Assembly: GCA_963768585.1 (NCBI GenBank)
Contig: CAVYIF010000013.1
Coordinates: 1-64,000 of the forward strand
DNA: 64,000 nucleotides
Origin: CAVUNY01 sp963768585
Lineage (GTDB): Bacteria > Chloroflexota > Anaerolineae > Anaerolineales > Anaerolineaceae
Direction: 5' to 3'
In this document: piece after piece, positions 7,571-17,241 of the stretch
Layout of the letters: each line of letters starts with the position of its first letter
How positions within the stretch are numbered: position 1 is the first letter of the stretch
Position numbers and translations under genes: made by a program
The notes under the pieces: generated by a model
What the model was told of the DNA's origin: nothing
The model's input: only the letters and a program-made list of their open reading frames with translations
Databases searched by the model: none

Positions 7571-10500
7571 CCGATCTCATTCCAGCTTATAATCCTCGCT
7601 TGAAGTCGTTGGAACTTCACGGCTATAAAACCTTTGCCAGTAAAACGCCGTTTGAATTTCCAGGGATTATTACGGCGATCGTGGGCCCTAACGGTTCGGG
7701 GAAATCCAATATCGCCGACTCGCTGCGCTGGGTATTGGGCGAGCAATCCTATTCACTCCTGCGTGGTCGTAAAACGGAAGATATGATTTTTGGCGGTTCC
7801 GAGCAGCGGCCTCGCGCCGGGATGGCTTCTGCCACGATTGTTTTTGATAATTCGGATGGCTGGCTGCCGATCGATTTTGGTGAAGTGGCTTTAACCCGCC
7901 GTGCATACCGGGATGGTCAAAACGAATACCTGCTGAATGGTCAGAGGGTGCGGTTAAGAGAAATTTCCGAGCTTTTAGGCCAGTCCGGGCTGGCACAACG
8001 AACTTATACGATCATCGGGCAGGGTCTGGTGGATGCAGCCTTATCTTTGAAACCCGAGGAAAGGCGGCGGTTTTTCGAAGAAGCAGCTGGAATTGGACTG
8101 TACCGCAGTCGGCGTGAAGAGAGTTTGACCCGCCTGGAAACAACCCGGCGTAATCTGGACCGGGTGCAGGATATCCTGGCAGAGTTGGAACCCCGACTGC
8201 ACAGCCTGGAAAAGCAAGCCCGGCGGGCGATTGAATATGAAAGGATTAAGGCTGATCTGCGCGTTCTTTTGCGTGACTGGTATGGCTATCACTGGCACAA
8301 GGTGCAGGTGGACCTGGCACATTCGCGAGAAGTAAACCAGGCCCAGGAAGAACGCCAGGGGCAGTCGCGCCAACGCCTGGAGGAAATTGACCACAAGCTG
8401 GATGTCCAACGCCAGGCGGTTTTGACGAACCGCAACCGGTTAAACGAACTTCATGCCCAATCGGCTGAATTCCATGGCCAACGGGAGAAAGTAAACCGTG
8501 AATTGGCCGTGATGGATGAACGCCAGCGTGCTAACCAGGATCTTATTTTAAGTTTGCAAGGTGATTTAGGCCGGCTGCAGGAAGAACGAAAGGGTCTGGA
8601 TGAGAGATCACAAACCCTGCATGCCGAACTGGCTCACCTTAAACAAGAAATGGCCGACTCCCAGGAGCAATCTGCCGCAGCGCAGGCTGCTTTCCGGGCG
8701 CGCATGAAAGAAAGAGAGAAAATCGAACAGGCGCTGCGCGAAAACCGGCGCAATTTGCTCAATGTTGAAACCCGCCAGGTTCAACTTCGTGCTCACATGA
8801 CGGAACTAACCAGCCGCGCGGAAACCCTGGATGCCGCACTTCAGAACCTGCGCCAGGGATTGACGCGTGAAATTCAGGTGCTGAATGATGCCCAAACCCG
8901 GTTAGAAGAGTCAAGCCAGCGGCGCAGCCAGCTTGAACAAGAACGCCGAAAAATTGAAGAAAAAATAATTGACCACCGCAAATCCATGCAGGCCAGTGAA
9001 ACACAGCGCCGGCAAGCGTTGGATGTACGCGCCGGTTTGGACGCAGAACGAACGCGGGTCAAGGCTCAACTGGACGTATTGGAACAGGCAGATCGATCAT
9101 TCAGCGGGTTAAACCAGGGTGCGCGCTACCTGCTGCAGGCTTCAAACCAGGGAAAACTGGGAGGGAAAATTCAGGCGCTCAGTGGATTAATGCAGGTTCC
9201 CGCCCAGTACGAAACTGCAATCGCGGCTGTACTTGGTGAATATCTGGATGGCATCATTTTGGAGAATGCGCAGCAGATTGAGGAAATCCTTCACCTTCTT
9301 GATCAGGGTGAAAAAGGCCGGGCAGTACTCTTCTCCAATTCGCGTCCTGACACGGATGACAGTTCCAGCGTTTTGGAGGATGCCGAATTTGTAGGCATGG
9401 CTGTCAATCTGCTGGAAGTGCCCACTGAGTTGCAGCCACTCGCTCAAAAATTATTGGGAAAGACCTGGGTGGTGCGCACGCGAGCCGCGGCGCGGCGCCT
9501 GGTGAAAGACCTTCCAGAAGATGCACGCCTGGTAACTTTAAAAGGGGAAGTATTCTATCCGGGCGGCGTGGTCCTGGCCGGTCAGGATGGACGTTCGGGA
9601 ATCATCGGAAGGCCGCGCCAGAAAAAAGAACTGAAGGATCGCCTTTCCGAGGTGGCCCAAAAGGTCGATGACGCCCTCAAAACCATTGCTGAAATTGAAG
9701 GACAGCTTGAGAAAAACCGCGAAACCGGACAGGATTTAGAGAAACAGCTTCGCCAGGCCAGCCAGGATTTAGGTGCAGCCAACCAACAGGTCCAGCAAGC
9801 CAATCTGGCAGTTGAGCAGAGCCGGCAAAGGAATGAATATCAGCGCAGTCAGCTGGACAATAGCGAAAACCAGTTGAAAAAGACTCGATCTGAAGCTGCG
9901 GACCTTCAGAAGGAAATTGCCAATCTGGATCACCAGGTTAAGCGGTTAAACGATGAGATCCGCACGCAAAATCGAGCGCTCGCCGGTCTGCCGGTGGATG
10001 AACTGCAGGCGCAGACGGCACATTGGGCGACCAGTGTGGCTGTGGCTGACCGGGCTGTCAAAGAGGCTCAACGTCGTTTTGACGAACATCAGCGGGTGAT
10101 GCTTTCGAGCCAACAACGTCTTGCTACACTGCAAGAACGCCTGGCAGGTTTGCAGGTTGCCTTCGTTGAATTAGATGGATTGATCAAATCGCTTCAAGCC
10201 AGTGAAAGCGAAATACAACAAAAAATCGAACTGCTCCAACATGAAATCGATCCGATTGAGAACGAGCTTCTCAATCTGGAGGAGCAGTACACATCTTCCC
10301 AGACCGAGCAAACCGCTGCTCAACAAGCTGCATTGGTTGCGGATCGCTACGCTACGCAATCCCAGCTTGAACTGGGGCGGGTGCAGGATACCATGAATTC
10401 CCTGCGCCGGAGAATTGAAGATGATTTTGGCCTGGTGGCTTTTGAGTACAACGTGGATGTGACCGGACCGTCACCCCTCCCGCTGGACGGGATGGTGGAA

Positions 10501-11193
10501 CAGCTTCCGATGCTGACCGAAATTTCATCCGATATTGAAGATCAGATTAACCGCCAGCGCGCACAGATGCGCCGCATGGGAGCAATCAATCCCGAAGCAC
10601 ACAAAGAATATCTGGAAGTTAAAGAACGTTTTGAATTTATGACCCGGCAGGTTGAAGACCTGCGCAAAGCCGACATTGATCTCCGCCAGGTGATCGCCGA
10701 ATTAGACGAATTGATGCGTAGGGAATTTCGAAAGACCTTTGATGCGGTCGCCGCTGAATTTAAGATCATGTTCACCCGACTGTTTGGCGGCGGTTCCGCA
10801 AAATTAGTGCTGGTGGATGAGGAAAATCCTGCTGAGACCGGCATTGATATCGAAGCCCGGCTGCCAGGCAGGCGTGAACAGGGCCTATCCCTTCTATCTG
10901 GTGGAGAACGCAGCCTGACCGCTGTGGCGCTTATTTTCTCCTTGCTAAAAATCTCCCCGACCCCTTTCTGTGTCATGGATGAGGTCGACGCCATGCTGGA
11001 TGAATCCAATGTGGGCCGGTTCACCGAGTTATTAAAAGAACTCAGTATGAAGACCCAGTTTATTGTAATTACCCACAACCGCAACACCGTTCAGGCGGCG
11101 GATGTGATTTATGGGGTTACCATGGGGCGGGATTCAGCCAGCCAGGTGATCAGCCTGCGTTTGGATGAAGTCAGCGAAGAGATGGTGCAGTAA
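7567..11193 (+). CDS. smc: Chromosome segregation protein SMC
   Basis: A 1208-residue SMC ATPase that organises and segregates the chromosome with ScpA and ScpB. The head begins with Walker A IVGPNGSGKSNI (about residues 38-49) and LRWVLGEQS. Long coiled coils flank the hinge (about residues 505-660), recognisable at GLNQGARYLLQ, AIAAVLGEYLDG and the VLAG segment. The C-terminal head has the signature LLSGGERSLTAVAL and Walker B FCVMDEVDAMLDE, then the FIVITHNRNT switch. The start ATG overlaps the rnc stop. An rnc-smc arrangement is common in bacteria. The long palindrome after the stop probably ends the operon. Confidence 0.98.
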
Positions 11194-11202
11194 GCACATC
11201 GT

Positions 11203-11251
11203 ACTTAAAAGCAAAATGCCCGCCTTTTTGGCGGGCATTTTGCTTTTAAGT
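11203..11251. terminator. Bidirectional terminator, perfect 22-bp stem
   Basis: Arms 11203-11224 and 11230-11251 are perfectly complementary, with a TTTTT loop. The GC-rich core GCCCGCC/GGCGGGC is flanked by GCAAAAT/ATTTTGC and ACTTAAAA/TTTTAAGT, so a T-rich tail exists on both strands. It lies between convergent smc and the foldase gene. Confidence 0.9.
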
Positions 11252-11258
11252 AATTAAT

Positions 11259-12668
11259 TTATGGGGCTGTGGTGGGCTGCGTAGTATCTGCGCCGGGCAG
11301 CACGGGTGGGTTGAACGCAGGTTCTGTCACCAGGTGATTGGTCCAGGCGTTGAATATTTTCACATCGTCGGCTGTCGTGGCTGTAGTCAACCAGTCCTGA
11401 AAATCTGACTGGCCTTTGGATTGTATTTCCGCTTCGGTCAAAGGCTGGTTCTCTTTCCCAAGAACCTGGATGATGTGGTAGCCAAAATTGGATTCAATCG
11501 GTTGGCTGATTTCGCCTATATTCATGCTGAAGGCGGCGTCCTCGAACGGTGCAACCATAGCGCCTTTTGCAAACCAGCCCAGATCCCCGCCCTTATCTTT
11601 CGTGCCGGTATCGGTGGAGTATTCAGCCGCAAGACGACCAAAATCTTCGCCTTGTTTCAGGAGATCTTCCACCTTGTTTGCCGTTGCCAGATCTGCCACC
11701 AGGATGTGACGAGCCCATACCTTTTCCTGGGTGGTGGGTACGGCTTTGACGAATTCCTCCAGAAGCTTTTCACGATAAATCTGATATTTGATCAATTTTC
11801 GGAAATCAGCCTCGGTGAAGCCGAACTTGGCAAAATTATCAAAACTGGTTTGTTCTTGGCCCTTAAAGAGATCTTCAGTGTATACGGTCGGCGTGGTTGT
11901 TATGGTCGGCGTTTCTGTGATGGTTGGTGTCGCAGAAGGTTCGCTGGGGGTAACCGTCACCGTCGGTGTGTCTGAGGGAACCAGGGTTGCTGTCGGTGGG
12001 ACCGCGGTAGGCGTTCCCTCACCCGGGGTTGCGGTCGCGGTCGCGGTTGGGGTGTCGGTTGGCGTTGGGCTGGGTCCGGGGGTAGGCGTAGGGGTCAGCG
12101 TTATCAGGGCAAGCTGGGTTGCTGAAAAAGTCGATGTGACAATCTCCGATGGGGTGATGGTTGGAGTGGGCGTGCCGTTGGGAAAATATCCATACAATTT
12201 CTGAATATAATCGTTCACTTCGGCATCACTAACGGTAATACCGCGTTTTAACGCTTCTCTTTCAATCACCAGATCAGCGACCATCTGGTCCACGACGTCT
12301 TTGCCTAACACAGCAGGTTGGCTGAGTTTGGTCTCAATATCTTTAAGCTGCGGTGTTAAACCAAACGGGTCGCCCTGAAACTGTGTCATGAATTGGTAAT
12401 ACTGGTTGAATTGCTGGATCAGTTGGTAGCGTTGGAATTTTGTCTGTATCTGGTATTCTTTAACGGTGATTACTTCATTTCCAACCTGAGCCACAGGTTG
12501 GTTGTACACCAGTACGAGGTTATCCAGCAAACCGTATCCGATTATGCCCACGACGAGCAATACAACAATTCCCATTCCAATCAGGAGATTGCGGCGTTGG
12601 ATGCGCTCGCGCTCCATACGGGCGAGATGTTTTTTTGTTGGAATGTAATTCTTTGGTTTTTGCGGCAT
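11259..12668 (-). CDS. Membrane-anchored parvulin-type peptidyl-prolyl isomerase (foldase)
   Basis: A 469-residue protein likely to help secreted proteins fold outside the membrane. A basic N terminus is followed by one membrane helix (LLIGMGIVVLLVVGIIGYGLL). A SurA/PrsA-like N-terminal helical region comes next (VGNEVITVKEYQ, VVDQMVADLVIEREALKRGI). A long Pro/Thr-rich linker (about residues 165-265) interrupts it, a style common in Chloroflexota exported proteins. The parvulin rotamase domain carries WARHILVAD, GGDLGWFAKGAM and ESNFGYHIIQVL. I choose the ATG at 12668, preceded by AAGG; a TTG at 12686 adds six residues. It lies directly after the rpsR terminator. Confidence 0.9.
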   Translation of the reverse strand: MPQKPKNYIPTKKHLARMERERIQRRNLLIGMGIVVLLVVGIIGYGLLDNLVLVYNQPVAQVGNEVITVKEYQIQTKFQRYQLIQQFNQYYQFMTQFQGDPFGLTPQLKDIETKLSQPAVLGKDVVDQMVADLVIEREALKRGITVSDAEVNDYIQKLYGYFPNGTPTPTITPSEIVTSTFSATQLALITLTPTPTPGPSPTPTDTPTATATATPGEGTPTAVPPTATLVPSDTPTVTVTPSEPSATPTITETPTITTTPTVYTEDLFKGQEQTSFDNFAKFGFTEADFRKLIKYQIYREKLLEEFVKAVPTTQEKVWARHILVADLATANKVEDLLKQGEDFGRLAAEYSTDTGTKDKGGDLGWFAKGAMVAPFEDAAFSMNIGEISQPIESNFGYHIIQVLGKENQPLTEAEIQSKGQSDFQDWLTTATTADDVKIFNAWTNHLVTEPAFNPPVLPGADTTQPTTAP

Positions 12669-12684
12669 ACATGCGCCTTTGTTC

Positions 12685-12717
12685 AAAAAAGGGCATAGCG
12701 GTTTTCACCCTATGCCC
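12685..12717 (-). terminator. Rho-independent terminator of rpsF-ssb-rpsR
   Basis: On the minus strand GGGCATAG (12717-12710) pairs with CTATGCCC (12698-12691) across an 11-nt loop and is followed by TTTTTT (12690-12685). It lies just after rpsR and just before the foldase gene. Confidence 0.88.
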
Positions 12718-12735
12718 ATGAATGGCTGAATCGTG

Positions 12736-13017
12736 TTATCGGAACGATTCTTCTCTGGGTTCTGCCACGTAGGGCAAGAAGGCCAGATGACGGGCACGTT
12801 TAATCGCGTGAGCCAGCTCGCGTTGGTGGCGAGCGCAAGTGCCCGTTTGACGGCGCGGGCGGATCTTGCCTTCTTCAGTTACATAACGACGCAGAATATC
12901 AATGGCCTTGTAGTCGATCTCGATATTCTTGTCTACACAGAACTGGCAGAACTTGGGTCGAGAAACATAACGGCGGCCAGCTGGTGCGCGGCTTTCAGAA
13001 TTCATATCATCGGTCAT
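12736..13017 (-). CDS. rpsR: 30S ribosomal protein S18
   Basis: A 93-residue S18, which sits with S6 on the platform of the small subunit. The family core FCVDKNIEIDYKAIDILRRYV is present (about residues 26-46), followed by GKIRPRRQTGTCARHQRELAHAIKRAR-type sequence. A Cys set (CQFC near residues 24-27, and the Cys of GTCARHQ) matches the zinc-binding form of S18. The start is the ATG at 13017; a second ATG four codons later (13005) is possible. It is the last gene of rpsF-ssb-rpsR. Confidence 0.97.
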   Translation of the reverse strand: MTDDMNSESRAPAGRRYVSRPKFCQFCVDKNIEIDYKAIDILRRYVTEEGKIRPRRQTGTCARHQRELAHAIKRARHLAFLPYVAEPREESFR

Positions 13018-13031
13018 GCGTTTTTCTCCGA

Positions 13032-13436
13032 TTAAAAGGGAAATTCATCTTCAATTTGATCAACATCAACGGTTTGACCCGTTTGTGCATGGTTATTGTC
13101 ACGCCGGTCGCCGAGCATCATCATTTCGTTGGCCACAATTTCCACAGAAGAATGCTTGACCCCTTCGGAATCATCCCAACGACGAGTTTGCAGCCGGCCC
13201 TCAATGTAAACCTGTTGGCCTTTGGTTAAGTACTGCTTGCAAATCTCTGCGAGGTTTCCCCAGGCGACAATATTAAACCATTCTGTTTCTGTGTGGCGTT
13301 CACCGTCGGCAGTATTCCAGGACCGGCTCGTGGCAACTGTATAAGTCGTCACGGGACGTCCGGATGGGGTATACCGCATCTCGGGGTCTCGCCCCAGGTG
13401 ACCGATGATCATAACTTTATTCAATCCCCGGCTCAT
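13032..13436 (-). CDS. ssb: Single-stranded DNA-binding protein
   Basis: A 134-residue SSB with the OB-fold landmarks NKVMIIGHLGRDPEMRYTPSG, FNIVAWGNLAEICKQYL and KGQQVYIEGRLQTRRW. It ends in the acidic DEFPF tip that recruits partner proteins (family consensus DDDIPF). The start ATG at 13436 follows AAGGAG; the frame stays open nine codons further upstream. It lies between rpsF and rpsR, the usual bacterial order. Confidence 0.97.
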   Translation of the reverse strand: MSRGLNKVMIIGHLGRDPEMRYTPSGRPVTTYTVATSRSWNTADGERHTETEWFNIVAWGNLAEICKQYLTKGQQVYIEGRLQTRRWDDSEGVKHSSVEIVANEMMMLGDRRDNNHAQTGQTVDVDQIEDEFPF

Positions 13437-13485
13437 ATCTTTCTCCTTGCCTGACAATAACAAATCACGTCAAGTAAAAAGCAAA

Positions 13486-13770
13486 TTACTTGGTTACAGT
13501 GAGCATGTACCGCATCACTGGTTCCAGAAAGCGCAAATTACGTTCGAGTTCAGCGGTAGACGATGGGTCCAATTCGGCGACGATCAGCACATAATTTCCT
13601 TCATGCTTCTTACGGATAAGATAAGCCATCCGTCGTTTGCCCCACATGTCAACTTTGGTAATGGTTCCACCGGATTCAGTCATCCAGGTTTTGACTCGAT
13701 CCACGACGCCAGTTAATGCTTCTTCATCGAGATCAGGGTCGACAATCAATACTGCTTCATACGTGCGCAT
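13486..13770 (-). CDS. rpsF: 30S ribosomal protein S6
   Basis: A 94-residue S6 that pairs with S18 in the 30S platform. Signatures are YEAVLIVDPDLDEE at the N terminus, DMWGKRRMAYLIRKKHEGNY, and LERNLRFLEPVMRYML at the end. An ideal ribosome binding site (AGGAGG) precedes the ATG at 13770. It is the first gene of rpsF-ssb-rpsR. Confidence 0.97.
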   Translation of the reverse strand: MRTYEAVLIVDPDLDEEALTGVVDRVKTWMTESGGTITKVDMWGKRRMAYLIRKKHEGNYVLIVAELDPSSTAELERNLRFLEPVMRYMLTVTK

Positions 13771-13900
13771 ACAGGTAACCTCCTTTCCATGGGATTGCCC
13801 CTGGCAAATGCGATTTTGGCCAGGAGCGGAAAGGCATCACAAAATTTGATGCCCACCACACAAGCGATTAGTTTATCACATTTTGATCGAAAAACCAAGG
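13771..13900 (-). promoter_or_regulatory. rpsF leader with alternative stems, possible S6:S18 autoregulatory element
   Basis: On the minus strand CCTTTCC (13834-13828) can pair with GGAAAGG (13788-13782), which overlaps the Shine-Dalgarno, around an inner CCTGGC/GCCAGG hairpin (13824-13800). A competing hairpin, GGCATCA/TGATGCC (13853-13833), uses part of the same strand. A CCG lies at 13829-13827, and the known S6:S18 leader motif presents a CCG to the protein pair. A -10-like TAAACT is at 13875-13870. The assignment is by position and structure only. Confidence 0.45.
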
Positions 13901-13904
13901 TCTC

Positions 13905-14906
13905 TTAAAGCGCGTAGCCAGCGCGATCAAAGGGCAAAGGTCGATTTTCTCGCGCTGAACGGTACAATCCGGTCAATGTGGCGATGATTTCCCTGCTCTC
14001 ATTCAAGGGTAAACGCGGCTGTTTTTGGGTCAGGATGACATCTGCCAGATCTTCAATTTCTCCCAGGTAAAGGTGTGGGGAATGAAATTTAATTTCTTCT
14101 CGGTCATCACCTCGAACCACAATGATACTGGTTTCCACCTGTTTTGGATTGTATGGATCGGGCACCAGAACCGTGCCTTCCGTCCCGCGAATTTCGATGG
14201 AGGCATAGTACGGCAGCGTAAAGCTGGATTCAATTTGTGCAATCCCGCCGTTTGGGTACCGCATCTGACCGGCAATGCTCAAATCAACTCCACTTGGGCC
14301 AATCGTTTGGGTGGCAAACACCCCAATTGGGGCACTGCCCATTACCATATGTGCATAACTGACCGGATAACAACCAATATCCCACAGGCTGCCGCCACCT
14401 GTCTCCGGAGACCAGCGGATATTTCCTGGGCGGTCAAGAATAAATGAAAAAGTTCCGCGAATATAACCAATTTGACCCAGAGAGCCGCTTTCGATCAGTT
14501 CGCGTACCTTCAGTGTCTGTGGATGGTGGCGATACATGAAGGCTTCTGAGATCTTTACGCCAGCATTTTTGGCTGCCGTATGCATGGCATCCACATCACT
14601 TACGCTGAGCGCCAGAGGTTTTTCACACAGCACATGTTTCCCCGCCTGGGCTGCTTTTATTGCCCATTCCGCGTGCATGTGGTTGGGCAAGGGAATATAA
14701 ACCACATCGATATCCGAAGAATTCAATAACGCTTCATAGGAGCCAAACGCCTGTGGAATTTCCCACTGTTTTGCATATTCCTGGCTGCGTACCTGATCGC
14801 GGCTGGCCACAGCGACCAGTTTGTTGCGTGGTGAAGCATGTAAAGCGGGTATCACCAACCGGTTAACGCGTGCGGTACCTAAAATTCCCCAGCTCAGTTC
14901 TGCCAT
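13905..14906 (-). CDS. Gfo/Idh/MocA family oxidoreductase
   Basis: A 333-residue NAD(P)-dependent dehydrogenase of the glucose-fructose oxidoreductase / inositol dehydrogenase superfamily. The N-terminal Rossmann fold has WGILGTARVN, and the family Lys is in HVLCEKPLALS, at about residue 95. The C-terminal domain includes the MYRHHP motif and the GGGSLWDIGCYPV segment with its His/Asp-type catalytic surroundings. The substrate is unknown. The start ATG at 14906 follows AGGAGG by 7 nt; a TTG one codon upstream is less likely. It lies 22 nt after recJ and may be transcribed with it. Confidence 0.9.
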   Translation of the reverse strand: MAELSWGILGTARVNRLVIPALHASPRNKLVAVASRDQVRSQEYAKQWEIPQAFGSYEALLNSSDIDVVYIPLPNHMHAEWAIKAAQAGKHVLCEKPLALSVSDVDAMHTAAKNAGVKISEAFMYRHHPQTLKVRELIESGSLGQIGYIRGTFSFILDRPGNIRWSPETGGGSLWDIGCYPVSYAHMVMGSAPIGVFATQTIGPSGVDLSIAGQMRYPNGGIAQIESSFTLPYYASIEIRGTEGTVLVPDPYNPKQVETSIIVVRGDDREEIKFHSPHLYLGEIEDLADVILTQKQPRLPLNESREIIATLTGLYRSARENRPLPFDRAGYAL

Positions 14907-14928
14907 CAATGAACCTCCTCAAGGACGA

Positions 14929-17241
14929 TCAAAGGATTAATAATTTTAAGTCAATCTTCTGGCAATAAGCCCGAAAGGCTGCCGTTTCTCTCAGCAGGTA
15001 GGTAACGTCTTTTTCCAGCTGGTTTGTAAAATCCGGGTTGGCATTTCCTCCTGTGGAAAGTTGGACCTGCGTATCCGTGATTTCTGCTGTTACATACCCG
15101 CGCGCAGCCAGCCAGGCCAAACCGGCTGCTACCGTTCGATCCCGTTGAGCCGTTGCAGCAGCCAGTTCAGAGATCGTTGTCTGTCCCTGGCGTGATTTTA
15201 TCGCATACCGCACGAGGCCCGTCAGGCGAGTCACAAAAGGTGAAAATTGATCATCACCCGGATTAATGCCAAACCAGATCACCTGCTGAGGTGCGACGGT
15301 ATCCAGAATTGCCTGCAGTTCATCACGACCAGGTGGGATCGAATAGATCACCAGGTTCTGGGCAGCGACGAGATGATTGCGGTCCACTGCGCTGTGCCGG
15401 TAGGGGTGGTCTCCCTCGGCAAATAGGATTGTATTGGGTTCATTTATCCAGGCCGCAAGCGATGAAGAGGGGTCCAGCTCATTGCGATGATCTTCAATAT
15501 GCTGAACCAGGCGCTGTTTATGCAGGGGGATGCTCTCTTCAATGATGCGATAACCTCCCCATTCCACCTGTACTGTTTGCTGCCCGCGGTAATTACTGGC
15601 GCGGACTGAGTAAGCCATGTCAAACCGGCTATCTGGTAATGGGAGCCCTGCGCCTTGCCACCAGACCACTTTTTGGGTTCTTCCGGTAGAATCCTCGACG
15701 ATTAACTGCAGGTGTTCATTGTTCTTTCCGAAACGAACCTGGCTTAGCAGGGACAGGTTGCGGGTAGCCAGGGTTAATGGCTGATTGCCGGGACCAAATG
15801 GGGCCAGGCGGTCGAGGGATTCAACCATTTCCAGGGTCAGTTTTTCTAATGGTATGAAAGCGTCGATTACCAGCCTGGCGGTAGGAAACTGCACCTGAGA
15901 CTGCTGCTGGCGGACGTCATCGTCGATCAGATGGTGAACTTCAGTCATTTTTCCTGCATCGAACGACAATCCGGCCGCCATGGGGTGTCCGCCAAAGTTG
16001 TTGAGCAATTGCTGCGCATTGGATATGGCCCGGGTAATATTCACGCCTTCTATCGAACGTGCAGAACCTCGAGCGGGCTCTCCGGGAGGGGTGGTCAACA
16101 GGATGACTGGTTTCAGATAGATTTCAGATAACCGGCTGGCGACGATCCCCAACACACCGCCTGGCCAGGCCGGGTGCCCAAGCAGAATAACCGGATGCTC
16201 GAGAAGAGATCGCTCCCGCTCAAGCTGTGCCTGGGCGGCCTGGAACACCTGATCACACAATAGTTTCCTGCGCGCATTCAGTGCTTCGAGACGTGCCGCC
16301 ATTGGCCGCGCTTCTGCCAGTGACCTTGCCAGGAAGAAAGGCACTGCCGGATTGGCATCATCCAACCGGCCGAGAGCATTCAGGCGGGGGGCAATGATGA
16401 ACGAAATTTGCTCTTCGGTAATCTGTTCGGGAGAGACATTGGCCATTTCAAGAATGGCCTCGATCGCCGGGCGTGGCGATCTTCGCAGTTGCTCCAAACC
16501 GCGCTGTACCAGGAAGCGATTGTCTCCGGTTAATAATGCCAGGTCTGCGACCGTGCCTAATGCTACCAGATCCAATAAATCATTCGCTTTTCCGGTACGG
16601 TTAGCGCGCACCAGCAGTTCCTCAGCCAGCTTGTAGGCACAACCCACCCCGCATAATGGCGATAATGCCTCCCCGGGTGCTAATCGCTGCGAATTCACAA
16701 CAGCGAAGGCGGCGGGCAAGGTTTCTGGGAGTGTGTGATGATCCGTGATGATAAAATCAATACCCCGCTCTCTGGCCAGGTTCACACCTTCATGGGCTGA
16801 GATCCCAGTATCGCAGGTTACTACGAGATTGATACCTGTGTTGAGGAAAGATACCAGCGCAGGTAGGGCCACACCGTGCAAATCGCGCTCGCGGATCGGG
16901 ATGAAATACTTTACTTTTGCGCCCAAATCCTGCAGGGTCTGCACCAGCAGCGCAGTGGCTGTTTGCCCATCGACATCGAAATCGCCCCATACGCCGATCG
17001 TTTCACCTGATTTCACCGCGCTTTCGATCCGGTCCGCGGCTTTCCTTAAATCCGGCAGGGCATCGGGTCTGGCAGGTTTGTACAGGTTGGGGTCAAGAAA
17101 TTCCCGCAGACGCTGCCCATCTAAAAATCCCCTGCGGACCAACGCCTCTGCGAGAAAGCGAGGTTCACCAATCTGGTTAAGAATGCTGTGGGGCACCTCC
17201 ACGGACGGTGGTTCGATCCAGCGACTGCCTTCCTCGTTCAA
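14929..17241 (-). CDS. recJ: Single-stranded-DNA-specific exonuclease RecJ
   Basis: A 770-residue RecJ, a 5'-3' single-strand DNA exonuclease of the DHH family that acts in recombination and repair. Metal-binding motifs are GVWGDFDVDGQTATALL (motif I), VTCDTGIS, IITDHHTLPE (the DHH itself) and ALGTVADLALL. The DHHA1 domain has GGHPMAAGLSFD. After the OB-fold (about residues 465-565) there is an extra C-terminal region of about 200 residues, longer than in E. coli RecJ (577 aa); similar extensions occur in other bacteria. The start ATG at 17241 overlaps the stop of the nuclease gene by 4 nt, so the two are coupled. Confidence 0.95.
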   Translation of the reverse strand: MNEEGSRWIEPPSVEVPHSILNQIGEPRFLAEALVRRGFLDGQRLREFLDPNLYKPARPDALPDLRKAADRIESAVKSGETIGVWGDFDVDGQTATALLVQTLQDLGAKVKYFIPIRERDLHGVALPALVSFLNTGINLVVTCDTGISAHEGVNLARERGIDFIITDHHTLPETLPAAFAVVNSQRLAPGEALSPLCGVGCAYKLAEELLVRANRTGKANDLLDLVALGTVADLALLTGDNRFLVQRGLEQLRRSPRPAIEAILEMANVSPEQITEEQISFIIAPRLNALGRLDDANPAVPFFLARSLAEARPMAARLEALNARRKLLCDQVFQAAQAQLERERSLLEHPVILLGHPAWPGGVLGIVASRLSEIYLKPVILLTTPPGEPARGSARSIEGVNITRAISNAQQLLNNFGGHPMAAGLSFDAGKMTEVHHLIDDDVRQQQSQVQFPTARLVIDAFIPLEKLTLEMVESLDRLAPFGPGNQPLTLATRNLSLLSQVRFGKNNEHLQLIVEDSTGRTQKVVWWQGAGLPLPDSRFDMAYSVRASNYRGQQTVQVEWGGYRIIEESIPLHKQRLVQHIEDHRNELDPSSSLAAWINEPNTILFAEGDHPYRHSAVDRNHLVAAQNLVIYSIPPGRDELQAILDTVAPQQVIWFGINPGDDQFSPFVTRLTGLVRYAIKSRQGQTTISELAAATAQRDRTVAAGLAWLAARGYVTAEITDTQVQLSTGGNANPDFTNQLEKDVTYLLRETAAFRAYCQKIDLKLLIL

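Noticed and set aside
11880..12180. Repetitive GT-rich sequence, possible minisatellite or CRISPR-like array
   Set aside because: It encodes the Thr/Pro linker of the foldase; there are no conserved repeat units with unique spacers.
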